DNA from: Pleurocapsa minor HA4230-MV1
GTDB taxonomy: Bacteria > Cyanobacteriota > Cyanobacteriia > Cyanobacteriales > Xenococcaceae
Direction of reading: 5' to 3'
Assembly (NCBI GenBank): GCA_019359095.1
Contig: JAHHHZ010000027.1
Coordinates: forward strand, 110,749-174,748
DNA: 64,000 nucleotides
Shown piece by piece: positions 1-8,042 of the stretch. The notes under the pieces were generated by a model. That model was not told the origin of the DNA and did not search any database. It saw only the letters and a program-made list of their open reading frames with translations. Made by a program: the position numbers and the translations under genes. Every line of letters starts with the position of its first letter. Positions within the stretch are counted from its first letter, which is position 1.

Positions 1-62
1 GAGGTATTGCTGATAAATTAGATCGGCATAAAGCCTATGTATTGTCGCATTGGTTAAATTAG
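1..62 (+). CDS. 3' end of a gene truncated by the window edge
   Basis: Reading from base 3, the frame is open to a TAG at 60-62 and gives a 19-residue tail ending in KAYVLSHWLN. The composition looks like a coding C-terminus, but too little is visible to name the protein. It could also be a chance open frame. The start lies outside the window. Confidence 0.3.
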   Translation, partial: GIADKLDRHKAYVLSHWLN

Positions 63-190
63 TAGAATAATACATCTTGTGTATAAAATTATTCGCCTTA
101 CATTTGGTAATAATTTCAGGAATTTGTAGGTCGATAAATTCTACTCAGAGGATGTCTGAGAACTCAATTCTGTTATGCTTAGACCCTAGC

Positions 191-358
191 AGATCCCCCC
201 TAGCCCACGGCAGTCGCTACAACGGAGGAAACCTCCGCAACGCGCTGCCTCCCCTTAACAAGGGGGGAATCGGAATCAAAGTCCCCCTTAACAAGGGGAG
301 CCACTGCGGTCTTGGGGTCTCCCCAAGTAGAGCAAGTGGCATGGATTTAGGGGGATCT
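191..358. repeat. Inverted-repeat-bounded palindromic element (MITE/REP-like)
   Basis: The segment is bounded by AGATCCCCCCTA (191-202) and its near reverse complement TAGGGGGATCT (348-358). Inside are two copies of CCCCTTAACAAGGGG (about 251-265 and 282-298) and a perfect hairpin CTTGGGGTCTCCCCAAG (311-327). It has no convincing gene; the 101-residue frame at 77-382 is repeat translated. Nested palindromes of this kind are common dispersed repeats in large cyanobacterial genomes. Apart from this element and the short gene tail at the left edge, I see nothing in 63-474. Confidence 0.6.
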
Positions 359-474
359 ACCCACTGGAAACGTAGCAATTAGACTTTTCAGATATCCTCT
401 CAAACTGCGATCGCTTTTTCCTAAGCAATATAAGTTCGACAAAATTAAACAACAGTATCAGGTTTGGTTAAGCT

Positions 475-1335
475 CTATTGAAGTACCATGGAGGATTTTG
501 CTAAAATCTTCTGTACTCGTTCGATAACTGTGGTTAAATACGCGTAATCTGGCAGTGGTTCATTGGGTAGATAGCCAGCACTAGAGGCAATGAAAGAGGG
601 AGTATCGCGTAACGCCAATCTAATTTGCTCCTGTTGATTCCGCTCTAGGCGATCGCTAATGAGAATTGCTCCTGAAGGTACGTTGTGGCGATCGAGGTAA
701 ATAACCTTAAATTGGTTAGGTTTGTAGTCTTGCTTGAGCAGATTAAAGTCTTCTAGAGATAAAGCACCTGCGGTAATTTGATTTTGGTCGAGCAGTTGCA
801 AAATATCTTTGGGAGTAGAAGCGAATAGTACCTTTTTAAAATTCAGTCCATATAAATTAAAGATTGGTAGATAATATCCTGTAGCCGAGCCTTTCTGTCC
901 TAAAGCAATAGTTTGTGCTGCTAAATCCTGACGACTTTTGACGATTGAATCTTGTTTGGTAACAATGACTGAACGACTCTGATCTTTACCTTCTAGGGGA
1001 ACTAATGGTTCGTAGTTATATTGCGTAATGGCGATCGCTGCTAATCCTGGAGGTGCGAAGACTAAATCCCACTTTTTACCTGAAATTTGGTTTAAAGCAC
1101 GGACTTCATTATAGGCTGGCTCAAGCTCAATTAAACTATTTTGCTGTGTTCCTAAATACTCTTGAAAATCTTGATATTGTTGGAGCGATTTTTCATTTTC
1201 ACCGTAGCTAACTACACCGACACTAAGCTTATCAATGCTAGTCTGCTTGGGGCGATTATCCTTGGGATCTGCTCCGCGATCGCAAGCTATCAAAGTAAAT
1301 ATAATTATTGCTAATACAGTATGTTGTAAGCGCAT
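475..1335 (-). CDS. PhnD/TroA-like periplasmic substrate-binding lipoprotein
   Basis: A 286-residue protein with an N-terminal lipoprotein signal: hydrophobic stretch, then LIAC-D, with Cys at about residue 18. The body matches the phosphate/phosphonate-binding PhnD fold (type-2 periplasmic binding protein), with the family pattern VGVVSYGENEK near the start, then QEYLGT and an ALGQKGSATGYYLP segment. No ABC permease or ATPase gene lies nearby, so a sensor role is as likely as transport. It is divergent from the heme/HAMP gene at 1456, with the Ser/Thr kinase gene beyond that. The ligand is unknown. Confidence 0.75.
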   Translation of the reverse strand: MRLQHTVLAIIIFTLIACDRGADPKDNRPKQTSIDKLSVGVVSYGENEKSLQQYQDFQEYLGTQQNSLIELEPAYNEVRALNQISGKKWDLVFAPPGLAAIAITQYNYEPLVPLEGKDQSRSVIVTKQDSIVKSRQDLAAQTIALGQKGSATGYYLPIFNLYGLNFKKVLFASTPKDILQLLDQNQITAGALSLEDFNLLKQDYKPNQFKVIYLDRHNVPSGAILISDRLERNQQEQIRLALRDTPSFIASSAGYLPNEPLPDYAYLTTVIERVQKILAKSSMVLQ

Positions 1336-1455
1336 ATTATTGAGATTTCTTGCATAATGAGCGATTTTCTTTTACTTTTTTTATTAAACCAATATTCAGT
1401 ATGTCAATACAATGTAAACAGAAAATTTTAAACTATAAAAACTGCGATAGATCAA

Positions 1456-2349
1456 ATGTATAAAAATCTTAAATTAGGGTTTAAGCTCAATATTCTTTTA
1501 GCAATAATTTTATTATCGCTGACTATAGCAATGGGACTTGTTTTATCTAGAACTCTGCAAAATTATGCCGAGCAGGTGATTGTCGATGAAGCGTCAATGC
1601 TAATGGCAACCATGAATTCAGTTCGTAATTATACTGATACCCAGGTTAATCCCGAACTGTCAGCTCGTCTGGAAACAGAACAAATTTTTTTACCCCAAAC
1701 AGTTCCTGCTTATTCTGCTAGAGAAGTTTTTGAGCATTTACGTTCTGAAGAACAATATAATCAATTTTTTTATAAAGAAGCAACCCTTAATCCAACTAAT
1801 CTTCGAGATAAGGCAGATGAGTTTGAAGCTGAAATTATCCAGTCTTTTAAAGATACTTCTACTAAACAAAAACAGGGTTTTCGTTCAATTCCTGGAGGAG
1901 AAATTTTTTATATTGCTCATCCTTTAAAAATTGAAAAAGAAAGTTGTTTGCGCTGTCATAGTACACCAAATATAGCCCCTGCAAGCTTAATTACCTCTTA
2001 TGGTAGCGATAATGGTTTTGGTTGGAAACTTAATGAAATTGTGGGAGCACAGATTATTTCTGTACCATCTAGTCAGGTTTTTGATGAGGCTAGGCAGCTG
2101 CGTTATTTGTTAATTGGTAAGGTAGTGATCTTTTTGCTGCTAGCTAGTATTCTACTTAATTTATTTCTCAAATTTGCGATTACCGACCCGCTAAAAAAAA
2201 TGTCTTATTCTTCTAAACAGCTTAGTATGGGAGATATGGAGATTGAATTCGAGCAAAAGACTAACGATGAGATTGGTATCTTAGCAGCCTCCCTTAATCG
2301 CTTAAAAGTTAGTTTAAAAATGGCAATGGAAATGTTAGAAAATCAATAG
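1456..2349 (+). CDS. DUF3365 (Tll0287-like) heme-domain sensor with HAMP, no output domain
   Basis: A 297-residue membrane protein. An N-terminal transmembrane helix (about 10-30) is followed by an extracytoplasmic DUF3365-type domain with a c-type heme motif CLRCH (about 161-165). A second helix (about 213-235) and a HAMP domain (about 236-290, ITDPLKKMS and NDEIGILAASLNRL) follow. The protein stops right after HAMP and lacks a kinase or methyl-accepting output. The Ser/Thr kinase gene ends only 6 bases away on the other strand, so signalling may pass to that kinase in trans (inference). Redox or small-ligand sensing is plausible for this family. Confidence 0.8.
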   Translation: MYKNLKLGFKLNILLAIILLSLTIAMGLVLSRTLQNYAEQVIVDEASMLMATMNSVRNYTDTQVNPELSARLETEQIFLPQTVPAYSAREVFEHLRSEEQYNQFFYKEATLNPTNLRDKADEFEAEIIQSFKDTSTKQKQGFRSIPGGEIFYIAHPLKIEKESCLRCHSTPNIAPASLITSYGSDNGFGWKLNEIVGAQIISVPSSQVFDEARQLRYLLIGKVVIFLLLASILLNLFLKFAITDPLKKMSYSSKQLSMGDMEIEFEQKTNDEIGILAASLNRLKVSLKMAMEMLENQ

Positions 2350-2355
2350 CTTTGA

Positions 2356-3546
2356 CTAAATCAACCGCTGTTTAAATTCTTTTGCCTGCTGAGAATTAGG
2401 TATAGTTTCGGCTAATGAATTGCAAAATTCGCTTTTGCTCATGTTCGGATTTTGCTTAATTATACGTTGACATATAATATTTGCCATGGGACCAATAAAC
2501 TCGGTTAATTCTTGACGACAGCGTGCGATAAACTCAGGAGTTACCTTGACGTTAAAGCTAGACGATAATATTGTCGTAGTAGCAGTGTTAGCCAATGATT
2601 TTTCAGCTAGAGAATGGTCGGAAATCTCATCAAACTTCTCATCTAAAACCTGTAAGCTGGAATCGATCCCAACCGCTGCTTGAAAAATTGCTCGACTATC
2701 AGAGGGTCGTTGCGCAGGAGAAAATGCCATCATGCGATCGATTAAATCAACAAATTCTGGAGCAATATCTGGTACGGCAGAATCCCAAATCAATTTTTCT
2801 TTAATTGAATCATAAAATGTAGCTGGGTTTTGAGCAGTCAAAAGGTAGATCATCGTACCACCCAACGCATAAAAATCTGATTGCAGTACTGCTTTGCCTC
2901 TCGCTTGCTCAATCGGCGTAAAGCCTTGGGTGATAACTTGTGTAATTTCTCCTTCTACCATCTTCTGTAGGTAGCTTTGGGTTACTTCCCTAGCCGTACC
3001 AAAATCAATTAAAGCTAGACAGCCATTGGAACGCAACATAATGTTTGAGGGTTTTATATCTCGATGAAAAAAATTTTTGTTGTGTACTTGTTCCAGAAGT
3101 AAAGCTAATTCCGCTAGCCAACGTAAAGCTCTTTTTGGTTTAATCGGCAAATTGCCACGTTGTTTGATATATTCATTAAGGTTTAATCCCTCAATTTTCT
3201 CCATCACCAAACAATGTAAAGGTTCTTTTCTACCTACGGCAAAATAGATAAAATACCCATCTAAGTCCGTTTTAGGTATACCAGGATGATTGAGCATCCC
3301 TAACACCTGAGCTTCCTGTTTAAATAGCTCTACATATTTAGGATGATTGTCAATTAATACTTTGAGTACCCAAGGACGAGAATTTAAATCTAATATTTCA
3401 TAAGTTGTGCCAAATCCACCTTGACCCAGTTCTTTAACTACACGATATCTTCCGTCCAACAGTAGTTCTGAGCTACATTCCTGGCAAAAAATTAGGGTGT
3501 CTGAATTATGTATTTTTTTACATTCAGGATTAATGCATAGACTCAT
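2356..3546 (-). CDS. Serine/threonine protein kinase with N-terminal zinc ribbon
   Basis: A 396-residue bacterial Hanks-type kinase. A four-cysteine ribbon (CINPEC...CQEC, residues 4-22) precedes the kinase domain (about 33-295). The glycine loop GQGGFGTTYE, the lysine in WVLKVL, the catalytic HRDIKPSN and the DFGTAR motif are all intact, so it should be active. The C-terminal about 100 residues are not a recognised domain and show no transmembrane helix, so the kinase is probably soluble. Its 3' end nearly touches the heme/HAMP gene. Substrates are unknown. Confidence 0.88.
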   Translation of the reverse strand: MSLCINPECKKIHNSDTLIFCQECSSELLLDGRYRVVKELGQGGFGTTYEILDLNSRPWVLKVLIDNHPKYVELFKQEAQVLGMLNHPGIPKTDLDGYFIYFAVGRKEPLHCLVMEKIEGLNLNEYIKQRGNLPIKPKRALRWLAELALLLEQVHNKNFFHRDIKPSNIMLRSNGCLALIDFGTAREVTQSYLQKMVEGEITQVITQGFTPIEQARGKAVLQSDFYALGGTMIYLLTAQNPATFYDSIKEKLIWDSAVPDIAPEFVDLIDRMMAFSPAQRPSDSRAIFQAAVGIDSSLQVLDEKFDEISDHSLAEKSLANTATTTILSSSFNVKVTPEFIARCRQELTEFIGPMANIICQRIIKQNPNMSKSEFCNSLAETIPNSQQAKEFKQRLI

Positions 3547-3858
3547 GAGCTTTAGTTAAAAATATTAAAGAAATATATTTTAGTTGGTTGAAATCTAAAC
3601 ATAATCAGCATAAACAAGAAGTTTAATTCCATGTTACCAAAAGCCAAAAGTTCAATTAATCATGAGAATAACTTTTGAGGCTGTTTAAGAATAGATCTAG
3701 ATCAAGCGATCCGTAGGCTAGGCGCGTCCTAAAGGATTAGCTCCTAACGTCGCGTCACGCGGAGCTAGTGCTAAAGCACATTGTACCCTTGTGGTATACC
3801 GCTACGCATATCCTTTAGGGGAGCCTAATCGCCAATTGTCTATACTCAAATATGTTTC
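3547..3858. repeat. Intergenic region with a long composite dispersed repeat
   Basis: No gene is seen. A composite repeat occupies about 3700-3834: GCGTCCTAAAGGATTAGC, then GCGGAGCTAGTGCTAAAGC, ATACCGCTACGCATATCC and TTTAGGGGAGCCTAATCGCC. The GCTAGTGCTAAAGCA and CGCATATCCTTTAGGG blocks recur at 48558-48611, and CTAATCCTTTAGG blocks recur at 4841-4932. The ends resemble a HIP1 octamer (GCGATC...AATCGCC) opened by the insertion. This is a repeat family; no protein is encoded. Confidence 0.65.
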
Positions 3859-4818
3859 CTATTTGGAATGACTATAAATTCTGCCCAAACTGCGATCGCT
3901 TTTTATTTCCACTACTAAATCAGTATGACTAAGTAAAGGCTTAATAAACAATTCTGGATGAAGAGCTTTCCAGAAATACTCGACAAAGCGATCGATCTCC
4001 TCATCACTCATCCCCGATTTGCCAAGAGCAATCATTTTATGTTCGGCATCTTTGCGCCATTGTTTACTGAGACGATAATCTTCGGGATTTAAAACGATCA
4101 AACTGTCTAATTTTGACCATAGAGGTAAATATGCCTGAAGACGCTGATTATTATCTCTAGCAAACTGCCGATCTTGTTCTGTAATTATCGGTGCAGGACA
4201 ATGATTAAAAGAATCTAGTTCTAAAGGCTGTACACCGACAAACCAACCTTCAAACAAGAGAAGATCGGGTTTTGCTATGGCTTCTGGAGTAGTGCGATCG
4301 CCTGCACCATTAAATGCCGATTTATCAAACCGAGGTAGTAAAATCTGAGCAGGACTATTTTCTTCTAAGCACTGTTCAATTACCTTAAGACCCAAAGCTA
4401 GATCGTGTGTACCAGGAGGGCCTCGCCAGAGTAATCGTGGATCTTGCTGTTGTAGCGTTTGTCTTTGAGGGTAGGTTAAGTAAAGATCGTCAAGGGAAAG
4501 GGTAGCAACGGAAAAACCGAAATAACTCAGTATATGTTGAAGAATGATACAGAGGGTTGACTTACCTGTTCCTTGGCTGCCCAAAATTCCTTGAACAAAA
4601 GTCCGATTTAACTTTTGTCTTGCTGTAGCCAAATCTAATGCGATGGGTAGCCATAATTTTTCTAAGGTAGAGACAATAGCATCTTGCTCTTTAAATCCAA
4701 AACTGTGACAGACTGACGTAACTTCAACCAAAAGCTCTGCATAAAACCTAGACTCCTTACCCTGAACAATAAGACTTTCTAGTTTAAAATTATCTGCACT
4801 CTCCTGGTTCATGTTCAA
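3859..4818 (-). CDS. glyK: D-glycerate 3-kinase
   Basis: A 319-residue P-loop kinase of the plant/cyanobacterial GLYK type. It should phosphorylate D-glycerate to 3-phosphoglycerate, the last step of the photorespiratory C2 cycle, in the cytoplasm. The Walker A motif is GSQGTGKST (about 85-93), followed by LSLDDLYLT and RGPPGTHD, which are hallmarks of the family. The length is normal. A second Met two codons in (MNMNQ) makes the start slightly uncertain. Kinases with this fold also act on uridine or pantothenate, but the RGPPGTHD segment favours glycerate. Confidence 0.88.
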   Translation of the reverse strand: MNMNQESADNFKLESLIVQGKESRFYAELLVEVTSVCHSFGFKEQDAIVSTLEKLWLPIALDLATARQKLNRTFVQGILGSQGTGKSTLCIILQHILSYFGFSVATLSLDDLYLTYPQRQTLQQQDPRLLWRGPPGTHDLALGLKVIEQCLEENSPAQILLPRFDKSAFNGAGDRTTPEAIAKPDLLLFEGWFVGVQPLELDSFNHCPAPIITEQDRQFARDNNQRLQAYLPLWSKLDSLIVLNPEDYRLSKQWRKDAEHKMIALGKSGMSDEEIDRFVEYFWKALHPELFIKPLLSHTDLVVEIKSDRSLGRIYSHSK

Positions 4819-4840
4819 TAATTACTGATTACTGTTCATT

Positions 4841-4947
4841 GCGACGCGAAGGACGCGAAGCTAATCCTTTAGGGCTAGTCCTTTAGGGTTCACTGTTCAT
4901 TGCTCATTGTGACGCGAAGCTAATCCTTTAGGACTCACTGCTCATTG
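4841..4947. repeat. Direct repeat, two copies of a 22-base unit
   Basis: GACGCGAAGCTAATCCTTTAGG occurs at 4852-4873 and again at 4911-4932. Each copy is followed by a version of CACTGTTCATTG or CACTGCTCATTG, giving a short tandem array between glyK and the ycf20-like gene. The unit shares its core with the composite repeats at 3700-3834 and 48558-48611. Confidence 0.7.
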
Positions 4948-5301
4948 TCAAGATCCTATTTTGAAGGCTTCCAAAAACAGACTATAGATCAAACCAATCT
5001 TAAATAAATTCAACGCCTCAATATACAGCGATCGCCTTTTAGGTAATGCGCCTTTTTCCTGACGGTTGGGACGACTATAAACCAACTTACTAACAAATTC
5101 GGTAAATATAAATAAGATAACTGCTGCGGAAACATCCCAAACCGCAGCCGCTCCAGCAGTTGTGGAAATTGCCGAACCCATAAAAAAACCTAGGAGAATG
5201 CTAATCAAGCTTAAAGAAATGCGTCGCCAAGGATTACTAAATAATAATTCTAAGCGATCGCCTGTAACTGCTACCAAAGAATTAAGCCGAGTACGTTGCA
5301 T
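4948..5301 (-). CDS. Ycf20-like (DUF565) small membrane protein
   Basis: A 117-residue protein matching the Ycf20/DUF565 family of cyanobacteria and plastids: SNPWRRISLSLISILLGFF followed by SAISTTAGAAAVWDV. Two or three transmembrane helices are visible (about 29-48, 54-75, 98-114). Plant homologues have been linked to photoprotective energy dissipation, but the molecular role is not known. It sits 9 bases downstream of the DUF3611 gene on the same strand, so the two are probably cotranscribed. Confidence 0.8.
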   Translation of the reverse strand: MQRTRLNSLVAVTGDRLELLFSNPWRRISLSLISILLGFFMGSAISTTAGAAAVWDVSAAVILFIFTEFVSKLVYSRPNRQEKGALPKRRSLYIEALNLFKIGLIYSLFLEAFKIGS

Positions 5302-5310
5302 GATTAATTA

Positions 5311-5907
5311 CTATTTATCAATACGACTATAAATCCATAAAGAACTTACCAATCCAGTACAATGAGCCAAAATAATGCTGAAGCAGGCTTGAATAATAAA
5401 TACATCTAAAGAATTTACAAATTCGGTGTTTTGTTGATTATTAAAAACTTTTGCAGGATCGAAAGCTAATGTTTTAGAAAGTACTATGCCTGTAATTGTT
5501 TCTCCACCTATAACACTAATAATTATGCCAACAATACTGGTAATAATTGCAATTTGAATGATTTTAATCGTGGCAGACTTCTTTGGTGGCGTAGTGTTGG
5601 GTCGAGAAAACTGACTCGCCATTTTGCCATATCTAAAAGTAATGCATATTCCCACAACTAGACAAATCAGTCCGCAGACAGCACAAAATAGGCTAAAACC
5701 AATACCAGGGTTGCTTCTTTCTGTTTGATTGACGATCGCCAAAGCTAAGGTAACACTGGATACAACTCCCAAGACCAACTGCGTCCAAAATCCCGCTAAT
5801 CCAGACCAGCGTAGTGCTTGGGCTACTCGACGTCTGCGTTCCGATTGAGGCAGAGTTGCAGATTTGCCAGTACCAGAAAAAGGGGTAATTTCTGATTCTT
5901 TGGGCAT
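5311..5907 (-). CDS. DUF3611-family membrane protein
   Basis: A 198-residue protein with a polar N-terminus (PQSERRRRVAQALRWSGLAGFW) and four hydrophobic helices (about 40-62, 70-92, 112-133, 168-192). This matches the cyanobacterial/chloroplast DUF3611 family, whose function is unknown. It is the first gene of a likely two-gene unit with the ycf20-like gene. It could be thylakoid or plasma membrane. Confidence 0.75.
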   Translation of the reverse strand: MPKESEITPFSGTGKSATLPQSERRRRVAQALRWSGLAGFWTQLVLGVVSSVTLALAIVNQTERSNPGIGFSLFCAVCGLICLVVGICITFRYGKMASQFSRPNTTPPKKSATIKIIQIAIITSIVGIIISVIGGETITGIVLSKTLAFDPAKVFNNQQNTEFVNSLDVFIIQACFSIILAHCTGLVSSLWIYSRIDK

Positions 5908-6063
5908 AGTTAAAATTCTCCTAAATAAGTAATAGCCATAAATTTAGTCAGTTCAAAGGAAATTTATTAATTATTACAATTTTAATCAACAGTTCAATTA
6001 ACTAGTGATAAATAATCCACAATGCTCGGCAAGAGCTAGGTAAATTTTAACCAAGTTAGACAA

Positions 6064-6091
6064 TTGTTTGAGATTACATATCAAATAATAA
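6064..6091 (+). promoter_or_regulatory. Probable rnpB promoter
   Basis: TTGTTT (6064-6069) and TAATAA (6086-6091), separated by 16 bases, resemble a sigma-70 type promoter. They end about 15 bases before the first base that fits mature RNase P RNA. The assignment rests on position and hexamer match only. Confidence 0.4.
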
Positions 6092-6106
6092 TAGACTAGA
6101 TAGACA

Positions 6107-6444
6107 AGAGAGTTGGCGAGGTGGTTGCAGATTTGTCCTAGAGGCAAATTTGAGGAAAGTCCGGACTCCCAAAAGACCAGACTTGCTGGATAATTCCCAG
6201 TGCGAGCGATCGCGAGGATAGTGCCACAGAAAAATACCGCCGTGTAGGGGTTGTTCATGAACTATCCCTACAGGGTAAGGGTGCAAAGGTGCGGTAAGAG
6301 CGCACCAGCAGTATCGAGAGGTACTGGCTCGGTAAACCCCAGTAGGGAGCAAGGTCGAAGGGATTAGGGTTGGTCTTTTTCCCATCCCGACCAAGGAGAA
6401 CCGCATGAGGTGTTTGGTAACAAGCATCCTAGATAGATAACTAC
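6107..6444 (+). ncRNA. rnpB: RNase P RNA (M1 RNA), cyanobacterial type A
   Basis: This is the catalytic RNA that cleaves tRNA 5' leaders. The universally conserved GAGGAAAGTCCGGACTCCC block is at about 6151-6170. The P4 partner and P15 regions are also visible (AGGGTGCAAAGGTGCGGTAAG at about 6277-6298, GTAAACCCC at about 6333-6341). The 3' end AGATAGATAACTACC is typical of cyanobacterial rnpB. A purine-rich GAGGTACTGGCTCGGTAAACC hinge is intact. Ends are estimated to within about 5 bases. The frames called across this interval are not genes. Confidence 0.93.
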
Positions 6445-6527
6445 CCTTGAATCTAGGTAACTATGATTCGAGAACAGAATCCGGCTTACGTTCTAACTCT
6501 CTTTATCTTTCGTATTGTCTCTACTTA

Positions 6528-7274
6528 ATGTTTGAAGATCCCAGAAGGCAAAAACAATTGCAAACTCTAGCTCAGAAGCTAGGATTATCTGCTCACACGC
6601 CGATTGACTGGTCGTTGCTAGATTTGGCTTTGACTCATCCTAGTGTGTCTCGAACCCACAACTACGAACAGCTAGAATTTGTGGGAGATTCAGTCATACG
6701 TTTAATTACTGCCGAGTTACTGCTGGAAGTTTATCCTCAAGAGTCCGTAGGGGAATTTGCTGCGGTTCGTTCCATCTTAGTCAGCGATCGCGTTTTAGCT
6801 CAACTAGCGGAAAGTTTTGGGATTGAACCTTATCTTTTGATTGGGACTAATGCCACAGGTAATCCTACAGGGAGACAATCTTGGTTAGCAGATGCTTTTG
6901 AAGCTCTATTAGGAGCGCTATATCTAAGTACGCACAACATGGATCTGATTCGTCCTTGGCTAGATCGAGCTTTGCAAAAGAAGGCGGTGGAGGTGATGAA
7001 TGATCCTGCTCGCTTCAATTATAAAGATGCTTTACAAGAATGGACTCAGGGAAAATATAAAATTTTGCCAGAATATAAAGTAGTAGAGAATAAGCAGCTA
7101 GATTCAGTTTTAAAGCTAGCTAGTAATAAATCATCTTGGCACGACCAGCGTTTTGTGGCGGAAGTTTGGTTTCAGGGCAAATTATTAGGTACGGGTTATG
7201 GAAGATCGAAAAAGGCTTCAGAACAAGCTGCTGCTAAGGAAGCTTTTTTAGCAATACAGAATAAGGATAATTAA
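6528..7274 (+). CDS. rnc: Ribonuclease III (copy 1)
   Basis: A 248-residue double-strand-specific endoribonuclease for rRNA and mRNA processing. The RNase III signature EQLEFVGDSVIRL and the second acidic cluster DAFEALLGALYL supply the Mg-binding residues. A C-terminal dsRNA-binding domain (about 160-245) ends in GRSKKASEQAAAKEAFLAI. The ATG at 6528 (MFEDPRRQ) is preferred over the in-frame TTG at 6447, which adds 27 non-family residues abutting rnpB. The gene starts about 85 bases after rnpB and may share its transcript. A second rnc lies at 31313. Confidence 0.9.
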   Translation: MFEDPRRQKQLQTLAQKLGLSAHTPIDWSLLDLALTHPSVSRTHNYEQLEFVGDSVIRLITAELLLEVYPQESVGEFAAVRSILVSDRVLAQLAESFGIEPYLLIGTNATGNPTGRQSWLADAFEALLGALYLSTHNMDLIRPWLDRALQKKAVEVMNDPARFNYKDALQEWTQGKYKILPEYKVVENKQLDSVLKLASNKSSWHDQRFVAEVWFQGKLLGTGYGRSKKASEQAAAKEAFLAIQNKDN

Positions 7275-7334
7275 ACTACTGGTCATGTTAGTTAACCGTT
7301 TAAAATAATCTAATCGATTATTGTAGGCTAATTT

Positions 7335-8012
7335 ATGCGGGTTTTATTAGTAGAAGATGAGTTGGGAATCGCTCAGTTTATTACTCAAGGTCTGAAGGAA
7401 GTAGGCTACATCATAGACAGAGCTGAAGACGGTCAGGCAGGTCAAGATTTGGCTGAAGCTTACGAATACGATCTGATTATCCTCGATATTATGCTGCGGA
7501 AAGTTAATGGTTTACAGTTACTCAAGAAAATTCGCTCGGCAAAAAATATAACTCCTGTGTTGTTGTTAACGGCTAGAGATACTGTAGAAGATCGGGTACA
7601 AGGATTGGATCTTGGTGCAGATGATTATCTAGTTAAACCTTTTGATTTTTCTGAATTATTAGCTCGTCTGCGAGCCTTGCAACGTCGTCCCCCGTTACAG
7701 TTTGATACAGTTTTAAAGGTTGGAGACTTGGTTATGGATACTATTAAAAGAGAGGTACGTAGAGCAGGCAGATTAATCGCCTTAAGCCCTTTAGAATATA
7801 ATTTGCTTGAATATTTGATGCGCAATAGCGATCGCGTTTTGACTCGAACTCAAATTGGCGAGAAAGTTTGGGCGCTTGATTTTTGCAGTAGCTCTAATGT
7901 AGTAGATGTTTATATTGGCTATCTGCGACGCAAAATTGATAAAGGTTTCTCTCAAGCTTTAATTCATACTAGTAGAGGTGTTGGTTATTGTTTGAAGACG
8001 GATGTAAATTGA
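7335..8012 (+). CDS. OmpR/PhoB-family response regulator
   Basis: A 225-residue two-domain regulator. The receiver domain (1-115) has the acidic pair ED at 8-9, the phospho-acceptor Asp in LIILDIML (about 51), a Thr in LLTARD and Lys in YLVKPFD. The C-terminal winged helix (about 125-222) has LSPLEYNLLEYLMRNSDRVLTR and ends in TSRGVGYCL. It lies 30 bases ahead of the histidine kinase and forms a two-component pair with it. The sequence resembles the cyanobacterial RppA/NrsR group, but the inducing signal cannot be told from sequence. Confidence 0.9.
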   Translation: MRVLLVEDELGIAQFITQGLKEVGYIIDRAEDGQAGQDLAEAYEYDLIILDIMLRKVNGLQLLKKIRSAKNITPVLLLTARDTVEDRVQGLDLGADDYLVKPFDFSELLARLRALQRRPPLQFDTVLKVGDLVMDTIKREVRRAGRLIALSPLEYNLLEYLMRNSDRVLTRTQIGEKVWALDFCSSSNVVDVYIGYLRRKIDKGFSQALIHTSRGVGYCLKTDVN

Positions 8013-8042
8013 GCCTTAATCTTCATCATTTGTCTATTTTAC

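Noticed and set aside
77..382. 101-residue forward frame
   Set aside because: It runs through nested palindromic repeats, and the protein is repeat translated (PLNKGG, VPLNKGS); no family or ribosome site.
5998..6427. Two minus-strand frames (86 and 117 residues)
   Set aside because: They overlap rnpB and its promoter; the RNA gene explains the sequence.
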